Positions 27,301-40,497 are shown, counted from the stretch's first letter. The stretch is 64,000 nt of DNA from Archilochus colubris (GCA_023079485.1 CM041085.1:92453115-92517114); one strand, 5' to 3'. Made by a program: numbers and translations. The notes: generated by a model from the sequence alone, not told the origin.

Positions 27301-30300
27301 GAGACAGACAGATCATGTCCCTTTCTTTGCTGGGATCTGAAATGCTAACACTTTGCATTTTGCTACTGTTGTCTGAGACTGAAAGACAGAGTACATTTTT
27401 AGCTCAAGAGCTTTGCTAAAAATTACAATCTCTGATTATCACTTACTTGAGATAATACCTGGCTTTTCATCTAGATGCCTTTCACAGTACACTTATTAAG
27501 TGACTTAGTTTTTGCTTGAGGCTGAAAACTGTAATGTTAATTTCTAGCATATTTCTTATATAAAATCATTACCAACAGAAATATTTCTCAGAAGCAGCAA
27601 AAAGATTCATGTAATGGTCAATAACTTTTTGTGAAATGTATGGAACCACTATGAAAAGAATTGTAAAGCTGTTCAACAAGAGAAAAAAAAAACAATGGCT
27701 CTTTTCACAGTCTTCAATTTCAAATGGTTCAGGTGAATCCAACTGATTTATTTCACATTAATTAAGAACACAGCATTTAAAAATTCCTAATTTTCCCATG
27801 CTTCATTAAATATTTTCTTCAGATCAAATAAGGAACAGGAAACAGCAATGACAGAATGGTAATGGTTCAAATTGTGTCTCATAGAGACAAGTGTGAAATT
27901 GCATTTTGGATTTCTGTGTGTCCATTCTGGAGTATGAAGGCATTCATCTGTGCACATTTCAACATATTAAAAGCTTCAGCCCTCTGTTTCCACTTTTTAG
28001 AATCTTGAACAAACTAAAAGCTCTTGAGCAGAAAAAAATTATCTGAATTCATCAAATCTGCTTTCATTCCTTTTCTTTAAGAACAGATCTTCATTAGTTC
28101 AATCCATATTTAATCAGTCCCTTTAAGCTTACAGAGTAGTGATGAATATAGTAAAAATTACATCAAAAACTATTTTGCAGTATGTGCTACATAACACCAC
28201 CAGTCCTTTGGAAAAAGCTCCTCATTAACGCTCAACAATGCAGCACTTAATGCAGAAAGGTTTCCTATAAGACCATTTCTTTCAAGCAAGATCAGTCTTG
28301 CCTTAAAAGAACATCATCAGATAGATTTGATGACAGGACTACTGCAAAAACATGAGAGTTTATGTTATTGGACAAGATATTTGATAGTTCTGTTTCATGA
28401 TAAACATGAAAAAATCAGATATGAACAAAAGTTTCTTGTGGAAATGCAGAACCCTTATGGAAAACTTTCTGCTTGTGAAAAAAGACACGAAGGACCACCA
28501 GGCACTGCACCATTTTCCACCTTGTTAGAGAGCTATAGGTGTTCATCAGTTCATCTTCTCATTTACCTGCATCAAAATTCATTTCACACACAGGTTGAGT
28601 TTCTTCACCCTGCCTTGGCTAACACCAGTGCAGCATGCTGTATATTTAAAAAGTGAGATGTAAGCTACCCTGCTTCCACTCTCTTCATCCAATCTCCTCA
28701 AGGAGAGATGAAAAAAAAACCCAGCTATCACTTCACAGAGACTCAATATATTATTTAGAGTTCATTTAATAGTCAACAGTACACAGTATGAACATATTTT
28801 TTAATAAAAAGAGAGAGAAAAAGCAACCACTGCCTTCCCTGGGAGAGATTTTTTTAATCAAATATCCTGATAAAGATTTCTGAGAAATATCAATGAAGTT
28901 ACTGCATCCTTGCTGCCACAACACCAGCTTATTTTGAAAGACAAGCAGAAAAACAGATGTTCTGATATCTCAATAATTTTTCTGGATAAGTTAGTGCTTA
29001 AATATTTGTACTCAATATCTAAAATGTAGTTAGGAAAATTATTTTGAGAAGCAATCATTAATTACCATACCAATATGCAAATAGAATCTAATGGTGTATC
29101 AAGGAAGGGCAATATGGGCAAAATATATTGAAATATGATGCATTTCATAGCTGTTACAAAGCAAACACAGAAACTTGATATTGCTTTTCTGCCTGTTGCC
29201 TTCAAAGCCTAGCTTGGTTAACATCCACCTTCTTTCTCCCTCCTTTCGTCAGTCAGTTCTTTCCTTTTATTCTATTCATTGTCAAGTAGATTTATTTTCA
29301 ATAATTCATATCAAAGTAACAGATTTAATGCCACTGCTGTATTATTGAACACTTTCATAATTCAAAAAAGAACAGTGAATTGAAAACAGCAGGTTTGTAA
29401 TACAAGAATGAGGTCTTAATGATACGCACAGCCTCATGGTGCACCCGTGTTAAATGTGTTAAAAGTGTCTTGCAGATGGAAAAAACTAGCAACATGTTCC
29501 ATGAGAAATGCATTAGTGAAGATTCAAAATCAAAGAATGAAAGAAATATTGTTTGGAAGGGACCTCCAGAGGTCATCCACTCAGCATCCATTCCAAAGTA
29601 AGACTCCTGCCAAAGCAAGGTCAAGTCAGCCATGGTTTGATATAGTGGAACCCGGAAAATCTCCCAGGGCAGATAGTCTGCAAATTCCCTGGTTGTTCCT
29701 GTGCTGCCTTATACTTCTAATGAAGAAGCTTTTCCTAGTGTTTGTCCCAAACTTCAATGTTAGCAGTAGCAATGGATAGTGAACATCTTCCTAAGTATCA
29801 CCCATAACCCTCTGGGGAATATCTTTTCACAATACATGAATTTTCTCAGTAATGGTCTCAATATCCATACCAATTTCTGGAAATGGTCTCTTGCCCATTC
29901 TAACTCTCAAGCTACACATGGGTATCATCCAGGCAGGCACCAACACCAACAGCATACCACAGACTGATTTTTCTATTTAACTGAACTCAGGAGAGCTCCA
30001 GTGCCCAGAAACCTTTCCCAGAACTGTGTTAAATCATCATCAGTGTCTGTTTCTTCATACTACTACTCCTTTCTTTGTTGCTTACTACAAAATGAAATAA
30101 TTTGAATAGTCCTGCATTACTTTGTTATAGCAGCTGATCCAGCTGTTAGAGGGCCTCTTAGCTTTCATCACCCCAGAAAGTAAAAATATGCAATTGCTAC
30201 TTGTTCTTAAGAAGGCTCTTTTACCACCACATTCAAGTCCCTGCAGGAATCTGCTGCCCTACCCTTTTGAATCCCTGAATGAGACTGCATGGTAACGTTT

Positions 30301-31227
30301 CATGTAACCTCAAGCCAAAAATGTGCTGATGACATCTCTCCAAGGTAGTTCTTTCCCCGTTGATGCAACCAAAGCCTACCTCAAGTGTTTCAGCAGCACC
30401 TCTGTACCACTGGCACCAGGTTAAAGAAAAGGCAGCATAAGATCCAGTAAGGCAAGAGCTAAGTGATAGGATTAGAAAGGAGGGCAGATCAGAATTCAGT
30501 GCTTCCCATTTGCCTTGGTCCTGTTTAATGTCACATCAACAGTGCTAAAAATACGCTGCTACTTGCAGCCTCCAAGTTCGTTCCTTTCTCCGTGGTGATC
30601 AGTGGTGTAATCCATGTGCTGGAGTAATCCATGACTCACAGCCACATATGTAGGCAGGAATACCTCATCTCTCAGTATGCAAGAGGAAATATCAGTTCAA
30701 AATATTGAACTGAAATATTGAAGTAGCCAGGTGCTGTCTTGGCCACCTTCTTATACCTGCACAGTGACATGCAATTGCCTCTGTGCTAATATATTACCAG
30801 TTTCTTGCTGTAGACACTCTGAAGTCCTGCTCCTGGCAAAGAAGGGATGGCCTGGGCCTGGAGGCTGTGCTAATGTCTCTGCCTCTCTGATGCCAGCGCT
30901 CACCAGCAAAAAGCAAGAGTGGCCTAGCAGAAGAGGTTCTCATGGGGGGCTGATTGTACCTGGTGCCTCCTGCCATGCCCATTTCCACCAGCCTTCACCC
31001 AGCTCTCCTCTTCTGCTCTTCAGAAAACCCTTCCCATCTCATACTCACATCTCATCTTGTTTACACCTGGCTAAATCAACAACTAAAGGTGCAATTCTGG
31101 GCAGACATCACTGCATCAGCCACCATTTTCCATTCTCTTTGCAATTGCTTAGGTGGCAGCCTTCGGGAGATGGGCTGTCTTTTCTGAGGAGTCTTCCCCA
31201 CAGCACTTCCCACAGAGAATACCTGAT
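24362..31227. other. no gene seen; one degraded CR1 inside
   Basis: The stretch is AT-rich unique sequence with the CR1 fragment at 29529-29775. It turns more GC-rich from about 30800 up to the CR1 at 31228, without splice sites or domains that I can support. Confidence 0.6.
29529..29775 (-). mobile_element. degraded CR1 LINE 3' fragment
   Basis: Read on the plus strand it shows the reversed CR1 end, TTGGAAGGGACCTCCAGAGGTCATCC, followed by AAAGCAAGGTCAAGTCAGCC and, further on, AGAAGCTTTTCCTAGTGTTTG, which corresponds to the usual AAGTTTTTCCTAATGT segment. Divergence is high and the far edge is uncertain by tens of bases. Confidence 0.7.
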
Positions 31228-31695
31228 TTTGGTAGGCTTTAGGGCAACCAGGCTGGTGAAAGGACTCGAGCACAGATCCTATGAGGAGAGGCTGGGGGAG
31301 CTGGGGCTGTTCAGCCTGGAGAAGAGGAGGCTCAGAGGAGACCTCATCACTCTCTATAACTCCCTGAAAGGAGGGTGTAGCCGCGGGGGGGGGGGGGGCT
31401 GGTCTCTTTTCCCAGGCAACTCTCAGCAAGACAAGAGGGCATGGTCTCAAGTTGTGCCATGGGAGGTTTAGGTTGGACATTAGAAAGAAATTCTTTACGG
31501 AGAGAGTGATCAGACATTGGAATGGGCTGCCCAGGGAAGTAGTGGATTCTCCATCCCTGGAGGTATTTAAAGAGACTGGATGTGGCACTCAGTGCCATGG
31601 TCTAGTAACTGCAGCAGTAGTGGTTCAAGGGTTGGACTTGATGATCTCTGAGGTCCCTTCCAACCCAGCCAATTCTATGATTCTGTGATTCTATG
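31228..31695 (+). mobile_element. CR1 LINE 3' part, frameshifted at a G14 run
   Basis: CR1 ORF2 C-terminal motifs ([21 protein letters not shown]) are read up to a run of 14 G at 31385-31398. Beyond it the matching reading ([16 protein letters not shown]..) lies in another frame, so an indel in or near the G run broke the ORF. The element ends with GATGATCTCTGAGGTCCCTTCCAACCC and the tail ATTCTATGATTCTGTGATTCTATG. The apparent 246-codon frame at 30731-31471 is unique sequence fused by chance to this element. Confidence 0.93.
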
Positions 31696-33039
31696 TTGTT
31701 GCCACCTGTGTACAAAGGTTAATCACTGTTTTACTCAGGTAGGATAAATCTGAGCTGCTTCACTCCAAATGAGCTGCATCCACAGCAAATGCTAAATCTC
31801 TAAACAAAATCCTGCAGCCTTTTCTTACAGAGTATATTCTGTCATCCCAAAACTAACTGTGATGACATTTCAAGCAGTGCATGTTATTATTTATGATCCA
31901 TGTATTGGTTTGATTTATTTTCTCTATCTGACTGTTCTTCTCTTATCATTACCTAATGTAACAAAAAGTGAAAAAAACCCTTATAATGCAAACTAAAATA
32001 AAAAGATTGAATGTTTCCTGTTAAACATACCAGTGCAAACGTTAGCTTAAGTGCAGTATTTCATGTGCTGTATTTTCATGGGGAAAGAAAGATCAAATAG
32101 GAAACAGACAAGTGTGAAATATTATCAAAATTATTTCAAATCACAGAGGCAACATGGATAAATGGAGGACTTCAGAATGTAAACATACTGTTTGGAGTTG
32201 AGCTGTCATTTCAACAGGGAAACTAGAAATACTCTTCTGACCTACACTAAAATCAAAAAGGAAAATTGAGTCCATCTGTGTAGTCCAATCTATTTTATAG
32301 TGAGTCATCCTATTTTCCCATCACTAAATGGGCCCTCCATTATCTTCCATTTTCACAACCAGCACCACACAAAGACTCTCTTCAGTATTCTGGCTGCCAG
32401 GGACTCTTCCTTCAGGACGCAAAGGACAAGAATTCTTTAACAATAGATTTCACAAATATTAAATGAAATAGCCTGAAGTTATAGAGAATTTTACATCTTT
32501 TATCTCATCCACAGGAAGCAGTGAATGTAAAGGTACAATACCACTCAATAAAATTGTCTGAGGGGTTGTCCTCTATTGAGGTTATACTTTGAGCAAGAAT
32601 TGGTCTCTCTTTGATTGTTGCACTGCAATCAGAATGTTTTCAGGATGACATGGGCTTTGTTCTTTTGAAAATAATTGGAAATATTTGTAACAAAGTATAC
32701 AAGCCAAGATTTGTCTTACAAACATAAAATTATACATAGGTCATTGAACTCTGACATTGTAGAAATAACCGAGATGTTTTGGGTCATCTCACATAGCTGT
32801 AGTGAACAGACAGAGGCTCTTCAGAAATTCAGACAGGGAAGATAAGAAGGAGAAGCTCTCTCTGTGTAAAGCAGCAGCTCAGATGTGTGGAGCAATTGGC
32901 TGGACAAGAGGGTTGGGTGAGAGCTTGTGGGTCAGGGTCAGAGGAAAGGTCAGGGAGGGTGGCAGTACAGCTGAGGGGAGAAAGTGGGCAACGCTCCTCA
33001 CAACAACTTCTTTAAACAACCCAAGAAAATATCTGTATC

Positions 33040-33911
33040 ACAATGCTTTTAACGGGAGACTTCAGCCTCCCTGATGTGGTGCAGAACAAAAGAAGAGGAC
33101 ACAAGCAGGCCTGGGGAATTCTGAGTGGTGTCAAGGATAACAGATGTGATATTCAGTGGCAGGCTTGGCTCTTATCAACTGTGAAATAGTGATGCTGAAG
33201 ATCCTGTGAGGAGTGAGGAAGACAAGTATTAGAGCAAAGACCCTGGGCTTCACGACAACTGGCTTCAGCTTATCTGGGAGCTGGTAAGTGGGATCTGATG
33301 GGAAGCAGCTTGGAAACAAAAGGAGCTGCCTGTGAAAATAACCTCTTCCACACGCAAGACTTCATGCTGAGACTCAGGAGGACAAACAGACTTATTAGGA
33401 CACCTACATGACTAACCAGGGAATTAGTAACTGAGCTGAAGTGCAAAAAGGCAACACAGGAGGTAGAAGCAGGTACAGATAAGGCTGGGGTGACTCAGTG
33501 ATGTCTTTGCCTCACCTTTCACTGATAAGATCTGACCACGTGAGAACATGACAGCCCAGTGGGTGAAAAGCAAGCAGCTAAAAAGCTGATAGAACCAACA
33601 GGCTTAGATATTCATGGTTAATGCTTTGTACTCTTCTTGTAGGACAGCAATAAGTAGAGTCTCACAGGGGTCTTTTCTGTTATACATCTTTGACAATTAC
33701 TTCTTTAGGAGGTTCTTTACTATGATGGTAGTGAAACACTGCAACAGCTTGCCCACAGTGGTGCTGGAGGCCCCATCCTTGGAGACATTCCAGATCAGGC
33801 TTGATGGGGCTCTGAGCCACCTGATGTAGTTAAAGATGCCCCTGCTTACTGCAGAGGTGTTGGACTAGATGACCTTTAAACCTTCCAACCCAAATCACTA
33901 CAATTCTATGA
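33040..33911 (+). mobile_element. old CR1 LINE with internal deletion
   Basis: The 5' part resembles the CR1 endonuclease and linker (GGAGACTTCAGCCTCCCTGATGT reads GDFSLPDV; later AGACTCAGGAGGACAAACAGACTTATTAGGACACCTACATG matches the RLRRAQRVIRRAYM-like linker). The 3' part from about 33700 is the CR1 end (..TTGGACTAGATGACCTTTAAACCTTCCAACCC and AATTCTATGA). The reverse transcriptase region in between is missing, so the copy is deleted internally or is two insertions. The 5' limit could reach to about 32800. Confidence 0.7.
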
Positions 33912-34169
33912 CCCAGAGGTGATGAGCTACCTGGAATGAAAGACTCCTGCCTGAAGGCAGGGCTTACATTCAGTGGGTCTGTGGGAGGCTGGAGGAATAG
34001 GTCAAGAGGAGCATTATGGACCTGGGATGGAAGGGTGCCTGTCAGTGATTCAGTCTGGGGCCCAAGTGCCTTGGGGCCACTTCTGCTGAGGAGGCTCTGG
34101 GGGCTCTGGGGAGCAGCAAGAGGAAATTTAGCCCTGGCAAGAACAGAACCCCAGGCTGTGCTCACAGGA

Positions 34170-34715
34170 GCACAGTAGCATAAGGGGAGAAATTATCCTC
34201 CTCTACTCAGCATTCACTAGATTACATCTAGAACAGGACATCCAGTTTGGGGCCCTCCAAGGGAAGACTTTGAAGGATTGAAACAGCTCTAGTGGACAAC
34301 ACCAAGATGGTCTGGGAGAAGCAGAGGAGCCTGGGGTAGGCTTGATTAGCCTGGTTAAGAGATGGCTCCAGGGGGACCTAACAGCAGCCTCAGGTACGTG
34401 TGAGAGGCTACTGAGGAGGTGGAGCCAGGGCACTTTACAGCAATGCATGGCAAGAGGAGGGAGAAATGAACAAAAACTGAAACAAGAGAAGCTTTGACTT
34501 GATATGAAAAGCCTTCTTCCCGGTGAGGGCAACAGTTTATCCCGTGAAGCAGTTTATCCAGAGAGGTTGTGCAGCCTCCATCCTTGGCAGTTTTCAAGTC
34601 TCAACTGGGTAAAGCCCTGAGAAGCCTGTCCTGACTCCATAGTAATTTTAAGCAGAAGATTGGGCTAGAGATCTCCTGAGCTCCCTTTGCAAATTAGTTC
34701 TCCTATGCTCCTATG
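34170..34715 (+). mobile_element. divergent CR1 LINE 3' part
   Basis: The fragment starts around CTCCTCTACTCAGCATTCACTAGATTACATCTAGAACAGGACATCCAGTTTGGGGCCC, a CR1 ORF2 segment. It continues through the C-terminal region (CAGAGAGGTTGTGCAGCCTCCATCCTTGG) and ends with GGGCTAGAGATCTCCTGAGCTCCCTTTGC and two CTCCTATG tail units. It is diverged, with many stops, and is separated from the previous CR1 by about 260 bp. Confidence 0.8.
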
Positions 34716-37700
34716 AAATATATACATATATATATAAAAGAAAGTATCATCTAGATTCACATGTACAGAGTATCATCTGGTTTAAAGGATATAATACTGA
34801 AAATGGAGATCACATGGCACCTATAATGTTAAATAGCTTAAGTGTTATCTCTACTAAGTTAAATATGGGAGTAGACATCAATAATAATATGTATAAATAA
34901 TATCTGTACCACAGATGGGCACTGGTCACACACAGCATTTGAATATTGACCTGTTCTGCATGTGACAAAAAGAAAAGAGCAGAATCAATAAAAACAATAA
35001 AAATCAATAAAAGGAGGTACAAAAAATGAAAAAAATAATTGGGAGGTAAAGCAAAACCCATCTAGCAATTGGGAAGAAAGGCATTAAGGCTAAACATACT
35101 AAGAAAGAGAAAAGGGGATGGAGTGGGGTCCACAGCTTGGCTGGAAGGGGAGAGGGAAAGGTGCAGGAGAACTAGTGTGTGGGGCCAGGACATTCCTCCA
35201 CTGTCAGCACAACCATGTGCAACCTGCATCCCCCAACCCCCTTGCTGAGGACCCACAGGGATGTGACTTGCTGCTGCTAACAGAGGCTCTCTTAGCATGA
35301 TATGTTAGGAAGATTCATTTTTGAAACTACTGAACACTGTATGACCCGGCATGGATGTTAATGTGGTTCCCATCAGTAGGGTCTCTATTTTCTTCAGTCT
35401 TAAAATTATTAAATTATGCACACAGAGAACCTTATCAAAAGATCATTGGGGTTCCAAATGAAGCACTCTGCATTTTGGAAAAGCCTCACTTAAGGCTGTC
35501 CCCTCGATTCTTTGTGCAGCAGGGTGCAGCCTGCAATTAGATAATCATACTGTCTGATTACATTGCTATATATTTTCTCCACACATGAGCTGGAAAAACA
35601 TTTCAAACATTTCTTCTGCAAGCTTCCCTGAAGCTTTTGTGAATTTTACAATTGGTTTTAGTTTTGAAGTTTTCCTTATATTTTATATTTCAACCACAAA
35701 TTCAAAATGATGTCACTGTCTGAAGTATTAATTCATTCATGAGCAAACGAACAAGTAAACCATTAGATAAAAGTCATGGTACTACTGCATGCTGAAGTTT
35801 TAACAATGTTCTTTCAGATATCATACTTAGGTTAAATACTTCTTTTCATTTAAAAAAAAAAAAAAAAGTAATTTAAGGCCTTGTCATTACTAACCATACT
35901 TCCTACCCAGTGCACATTGCCTCTGTGAAGTTGTTCTTAAAACTATTAATACACCAGCTTGCCAAGTCTCACTTAACTGAAGCTAGCTGAGCTGAAACAT
36001 ATCATATGTGATATGTTTAATCACATATGATTAAACAGAAGTAAATGCTGTCCCACCACAAAACCAAGCCAAAACAACACCACTGCTATTTCAGATAAGT
36101 GCTAAAAAAATCAGCGCTAATTTGTTTCTTAACAGAAGTGATGGCCACATTTCTTCACAGCTTTGCAAAACCAAGAATAAACTTCCCTTTTTGTGGTATC
36201 AAGAAAATAACCTCATTAATGCAAGGCAGTTTATAAATCGCATTTCAATCCTACGATAATTAGGAATAAGCTGTGCCTTGACTGTTTTCACTTTCTCTTA
36301 ATAATTTGTTTTGGCCACAGGTCTTTTAGTAAGCTCCAGACACAGTTCAGACACAGGAAAACAATTTCAGATGCCATCTACTGATCTAAAGTTATGGAAA
36401 ATAATGTGCAAAGATATGTAATAGCCCCTCAAGAAAAATCCAAGAAAACCACAGACTATTAGCTATCAGTTTGGGTTACAATAATGAATCAATGTTGAAC
36501 TAGACCAGATTTTGCACTTCATATGCACAAAAGACGCATTCACAATTTTTCATAATTTCCACAGTAATGTACAACCAAAATTAATTTAACATACATTAAT
36601 CTTCAAGGTCAGTGGTTCAAGAAAGCAAAGAAATATTCCTATAAAATATAATAGATTATTTGCCTTTCCTTCTTATCATGATAGTTAAAAATATAAATAT
36701 AATTTAAAATATCTACATTTCTCAAGATATCTTACCATTTGCTTTTCTTCTAAAGCTTCCTTTCCTGAGCCTTTTCTGTCATGTTTTCCTAACTCCATTT
36801 CCCAAGGGAAGAAAAACCACCCTGATATCCTGAGAAGAAGTGATTTACTCTGACTACATGTTAGAAATCCCTGTACTTCTGGAGTTGGGGGAGAGGAGTA
36901 TCAGACAGCACTGTGGTGATTTCTGGTCAGCTCATGTTTCCATTTATAGCTGTCGAAAATCCACAAATAGACGTGTGGAGAGAAGGCAGGCAGCTGCCTC
37001 TGATAACAATAAACATTGGTTTGGCATCACAGCAAATTGTTAAGGAGAGACTTTGGTTACCAGCCCCATTGACTTCCCCCTTTCCCTCTCTACACCAAGA
37101 GCTCCTACTGAAAAAGTCCATGAAAATGAATAGCTATCTCTCAGTAGCACTAACTTGTGTTCACAAAGACTATTAAGCAAGCAAAATAATAAATACAACC
37201 AACTGGCCCCACATGTTGTCACGTACAGTCGGGAAGCATGCTGAACAATAGTTTAAATTGGTGCTTTAGCATGACTATTGATCTTTCCCTGCTGAGTGTT
37301 CAGGACTGAGCTACCCTAATATACACTCATGCAGAGCACTTTCTCCTTTTCTAATATCAGAACAACACCTCCAAAATGCAGAAAGAATTACAAAACTTTC
37401 AGCTGGCACTGTGAGCACCCCTGAGTACAACAAATGATCAGTAACCCTCCTAAACAGAGCTGATACCCACACAGATGGTAGCTGTGGAGTCTGCTAGTTG
37501 ACTGGAGAAGAGTAACCTGGCTCTGGTTCACAACAATGAAGTCAGAAGGGCCAATATTAGAAACTGCAGGATGGAGGGAACCTCTTGGTGGCTCTGCTGT
37601 GGATGCCAAGGTTTATAACACACCCTCCAGTTGCCACATCAACTGGGCTCATGTTAACTTGGGGATGATCCACATACAAGGCTGGTTTTGCATGTGCCAG

Positions 37701-39125
37701 CAAGGGAAGAGGAAGTGCAACAACACAGAGTCACACAGAAAACGGTTGCTATGAAAATAGTCAGTATGTTGTTCATTTAGAAAAGCATAGCTCTTTGTAA
37801 AGCTTGCAGTTTAAGAACCTCACTAAATCCCTAGTAAAGAAAATCCTCTCCCTCCCCTCTCAACCCATTGGTAAAAGATGACTTCTCTAAAAGAAATAAA
37901 TAAGTAGCTAGCTAGATAAACGTGAAAATATTTTTTCATTTGGCATTTTTCTGTTGTCTTTGTGGAAATGACAGACAAAAACAGGCACACTTTTCTACTC
38001 TGCTTGTTTCTTGATAGATGCTATAGTCATGTAATCTTTAGGGGATTAGATATGAAGAAAAGCGGTCAAAGAAGTTGACATGCAACAGTCTATACAGTTT
38101 AAATATGAAAAGTTGACCAAAAAAAAGTCCTTAGAAACATTTTTCAGAACAATGAAAAAGTTACTCCAGTGACAATCATACTTCTTTAGTCTCTATGTTT
38201 ACAGAAGTGTAAGGCAGCCAGCAGATGAGTGAGTATGGCACAATAAACACAAAGAACCAGTCAAATCTACAAGGGCTGCCACAGTAGAGAGAATAAATAT
38301 GAGCTTGATGTCATAAGAGTAAAAATATCCCTCACTGCATTTCCTGGAAATGCTGGAATAAGAAGGACAAGTAAGCAACATAATACCCAGAGGAAAGTTG
38401 CAGCTCTTCTGCACTCTTCAGCAGGAAGGAAAACAGTATCAAGATGTCTGTATCTTATAAATCTTTTCCGAGGCTGAAACTTATCCCTATGTCCAGGGAC
38501 TTGCCTAATGCCTCTGTACCACATAGCAGGACATTAAGAGGCCTTCAGTGTGGTTCCAACAGCAGTTTACATTACACTGCTGCTTACATTACCAACCATT
38601 CCTATGGCACAGGTGCAAAACCTGAGTCACCTCATTTCCCATTAACCTGAACATTTCCAATGGTTTAAAATCAGAGACAAGGACTGGAGCATCTCAGGTG
38701 GGCAGCTTCAGCTGCCTGTGTTCAGTGTGTCCCCAGCCCTGGCCCACCAGTGGCTGGGATACCTTGGGCGTTGGCAGGTTCCCAAACAGAAGCTCCCAAT
38801 GGAGCTTCTCCTTCCTCATGCTGGGGAATGGAGACCCATGCTGGGGAACGAGCAGGCTGCCAGTGCTGCAGCACACCAGCAAAGCAGGGCTCAAGACATA
38901 TATAAGCCCATATGGATTTACATAAGCATGAGTGGATTTTCACTGGAGTTTATGCTGTGTGTTACTTAGCACTCATACTAAGTACTGTAAAAATTTATCT
39001 TCAATCATTTTCATACTTTTTACTTCCACAGCCTTGAACTGTTTTCTTTTGTCAGCTTGCCCATGTGAATGTCAAAGGTGATTGCTACAGAAAGACCTAA
39101 GGAAGCAATTAGGAATTGATACCCC
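34716..39125. other. no gene seen between the CR1 cluster and the LTR
   Basis: The stretch contains an AT dinucleotide run near 34720, an A16 tract near 35851, the palindrome at 35996 and a GC-richer patch at 38690-38890 with a small direct repeat (TGCTGGGGAATGGAGACCCATGCTGGGGAACG). No supported coding sequence. Confidence 0.6.
35996..36036. repeat. two overlapping perfect hairpins (compound palindrome)
   Basis: AACATATCA (35996-36004) and TGATATGTT (36009-36017) flank TATG. GTTTAATCA (36015-36023) and TGATTAAAC (36028-36036) flank CATA. In addition ATCATATGTGAT (36001-36012) and ATCACATATGAT (36020-36031) are exact reverse complements, so the two hairpins can also fold as one. Each contains a CATATG E-box-like core. 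Confidence 0.93.
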
Positions 39126-39621
39126 AGTTTTGGCTGGGGTAGAGTTAATTTTTCTCCTAGTAGCTGATACAGCATTGTGTTTGGGATTTAGTATGAGAAT
39201 AATGTTGGTAACACAGTGATGTTTTAGTGGTTGCTAAGCACCAAGTCAAGGACTTTTCAGCTTCTCATGCCTTACCTGTGAGAAGGTTGGAGACGTACAA
39301 GAAGTCAGGAGCAGACACAGCCAGAACAGCTGACTCCAAATGCCAAAGGAATATTCCATAACATATAATGTCATACATTTATATAAACTGGGGAGATCGG
39401 TTGGTGGGGCAGCAATTGCTGCTTGGGGATGAGCTGAGCATTGGCCAGCAGGTGGTGAGCAGTTGTATTGTTCATCACTTGTTTCATATAACCTAGTAGT
39501 AGTAGTTTTTCTTCCTTTTCTGTCCTTTTAAACTGTCTCATTCCACTAGCAAGATGGGGCGTGAGTGAGTGGGTGAGTGGCTGTGTGGTGCTTAGTTACT
39601 GGCTATGGTTAAACCACGACA
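39126..39621 (+). mobile_element. solo LTR of an avian ERVL-type endogenous retrovirus
   Basis: The sequence follows the avian ERVL LTR I remember. It begins AGTTTTGGCTGGGGTAGAGTTAATTTT (the expected TG start is mutated to AG), then has CTAAGTCAAGGACTTTTCAGCTTCTCATGC, a TATA box (ATATAAACTGGGG at 39381), the R-region TTTTAAACTGTCT, and the end GTGTGGTGCTTAGTTACTGGCTATGGTTAAACCACGACA. No internal retroviral sequence flanks it, so the provirus was probably removed by recombination between LTRs. I could not find a clean target-site duplication, which fits an old insertion. Orientation is plus. Confidence 0.88.
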
Positions 39622-39796
39622 AGTGACTTTACTCATAGTAATTCCAACATAAGATGCTGATAAGACTAAAAGGTTTTACAAGTGTTTTCTACTAACATTC
39701 TTGTAAAGGTTTCTTGTAGCACTCACACAAAAAAATTTAACATCTTCCCCTTTCACTTTGTGGCTGCTACAGCCCGAACACTGGATTGCATAAAGG

Positions 39797-39812
39797 CACA
39801 CACACACACACA
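39797..39812. repeat. short (AC)8 microsatellite
   Basis: GCACACACACACACACACAAAG on the plus strand. Confidence 0.9.
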
Positions 39813-40475
39813 AAGTTAAACTACTAGGATAGGGGAAAACCTAATTGCTCTGTTTCTTGTAAATGGAAATTCATATTCTGGATGCATCATGCATCTGTCC
39901 AAGTGTTAGGGAACTGGAGGACACTGCATTGGTGATAGGAACAGGAGCAAAAAGCTATGAATGCAACAGAACATGATGCCAAACTTCACACTGTTGCATT
40001 CAACTCGGGCAGCACAAGGAACACTGCTGGCTGCAGCCCTCTTCCATAGTTTGGATGTGTATGTGTAAGGACCATGGAGATCACGTAGAAAGGCTGACAT
40101 GATCTTGTTATCTTCCATGCCTTGCTCAGAATGACATTTCAGTGCTAAACCTAATGAAAAACCATGATCCTACCCATACAAGAATTCATGTGTATAGAAT
40201 TATGCAAGTATATTTCTTACTTCCACATAGATATAATGGTTAATTTACTCTAAGACTTTCTGAAACACAGTTAGAAAACTGTATATTTCCTGCTTTACTT
40301 TGCAAAGGAAAACTGCAAACAGGTGCTAAGTAAAAGAATGTTAAAGACATTGCCTAAATTACTGTGCTATTTTCAATTACTTCTTTGTATTACAATTTCC
40401 TAACATCTGGTTTTCTTCTCAGAGCAGAACCTAAAAAGAGGCCAAGAGATGAAGCTGATGAGTGCGAGGGCTGTA

Positions 40476-40497
40476 TGTATTTATTTATTTATTTATT
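40476..40497. repeat. short (TTTA)n microsatellite
   Basis: About five TTTA units follow GTATG. No gene context is apparent. Confidence 0.9.

Noticed and set aside
30731..31471. 246-codon plus-strand open frame, the longest in the window
   Set aside because: The second half is the CR1 ORF2 tail from 31228 and the first half is unrelated unique sequence with no recognisable domain; a chance fusion.
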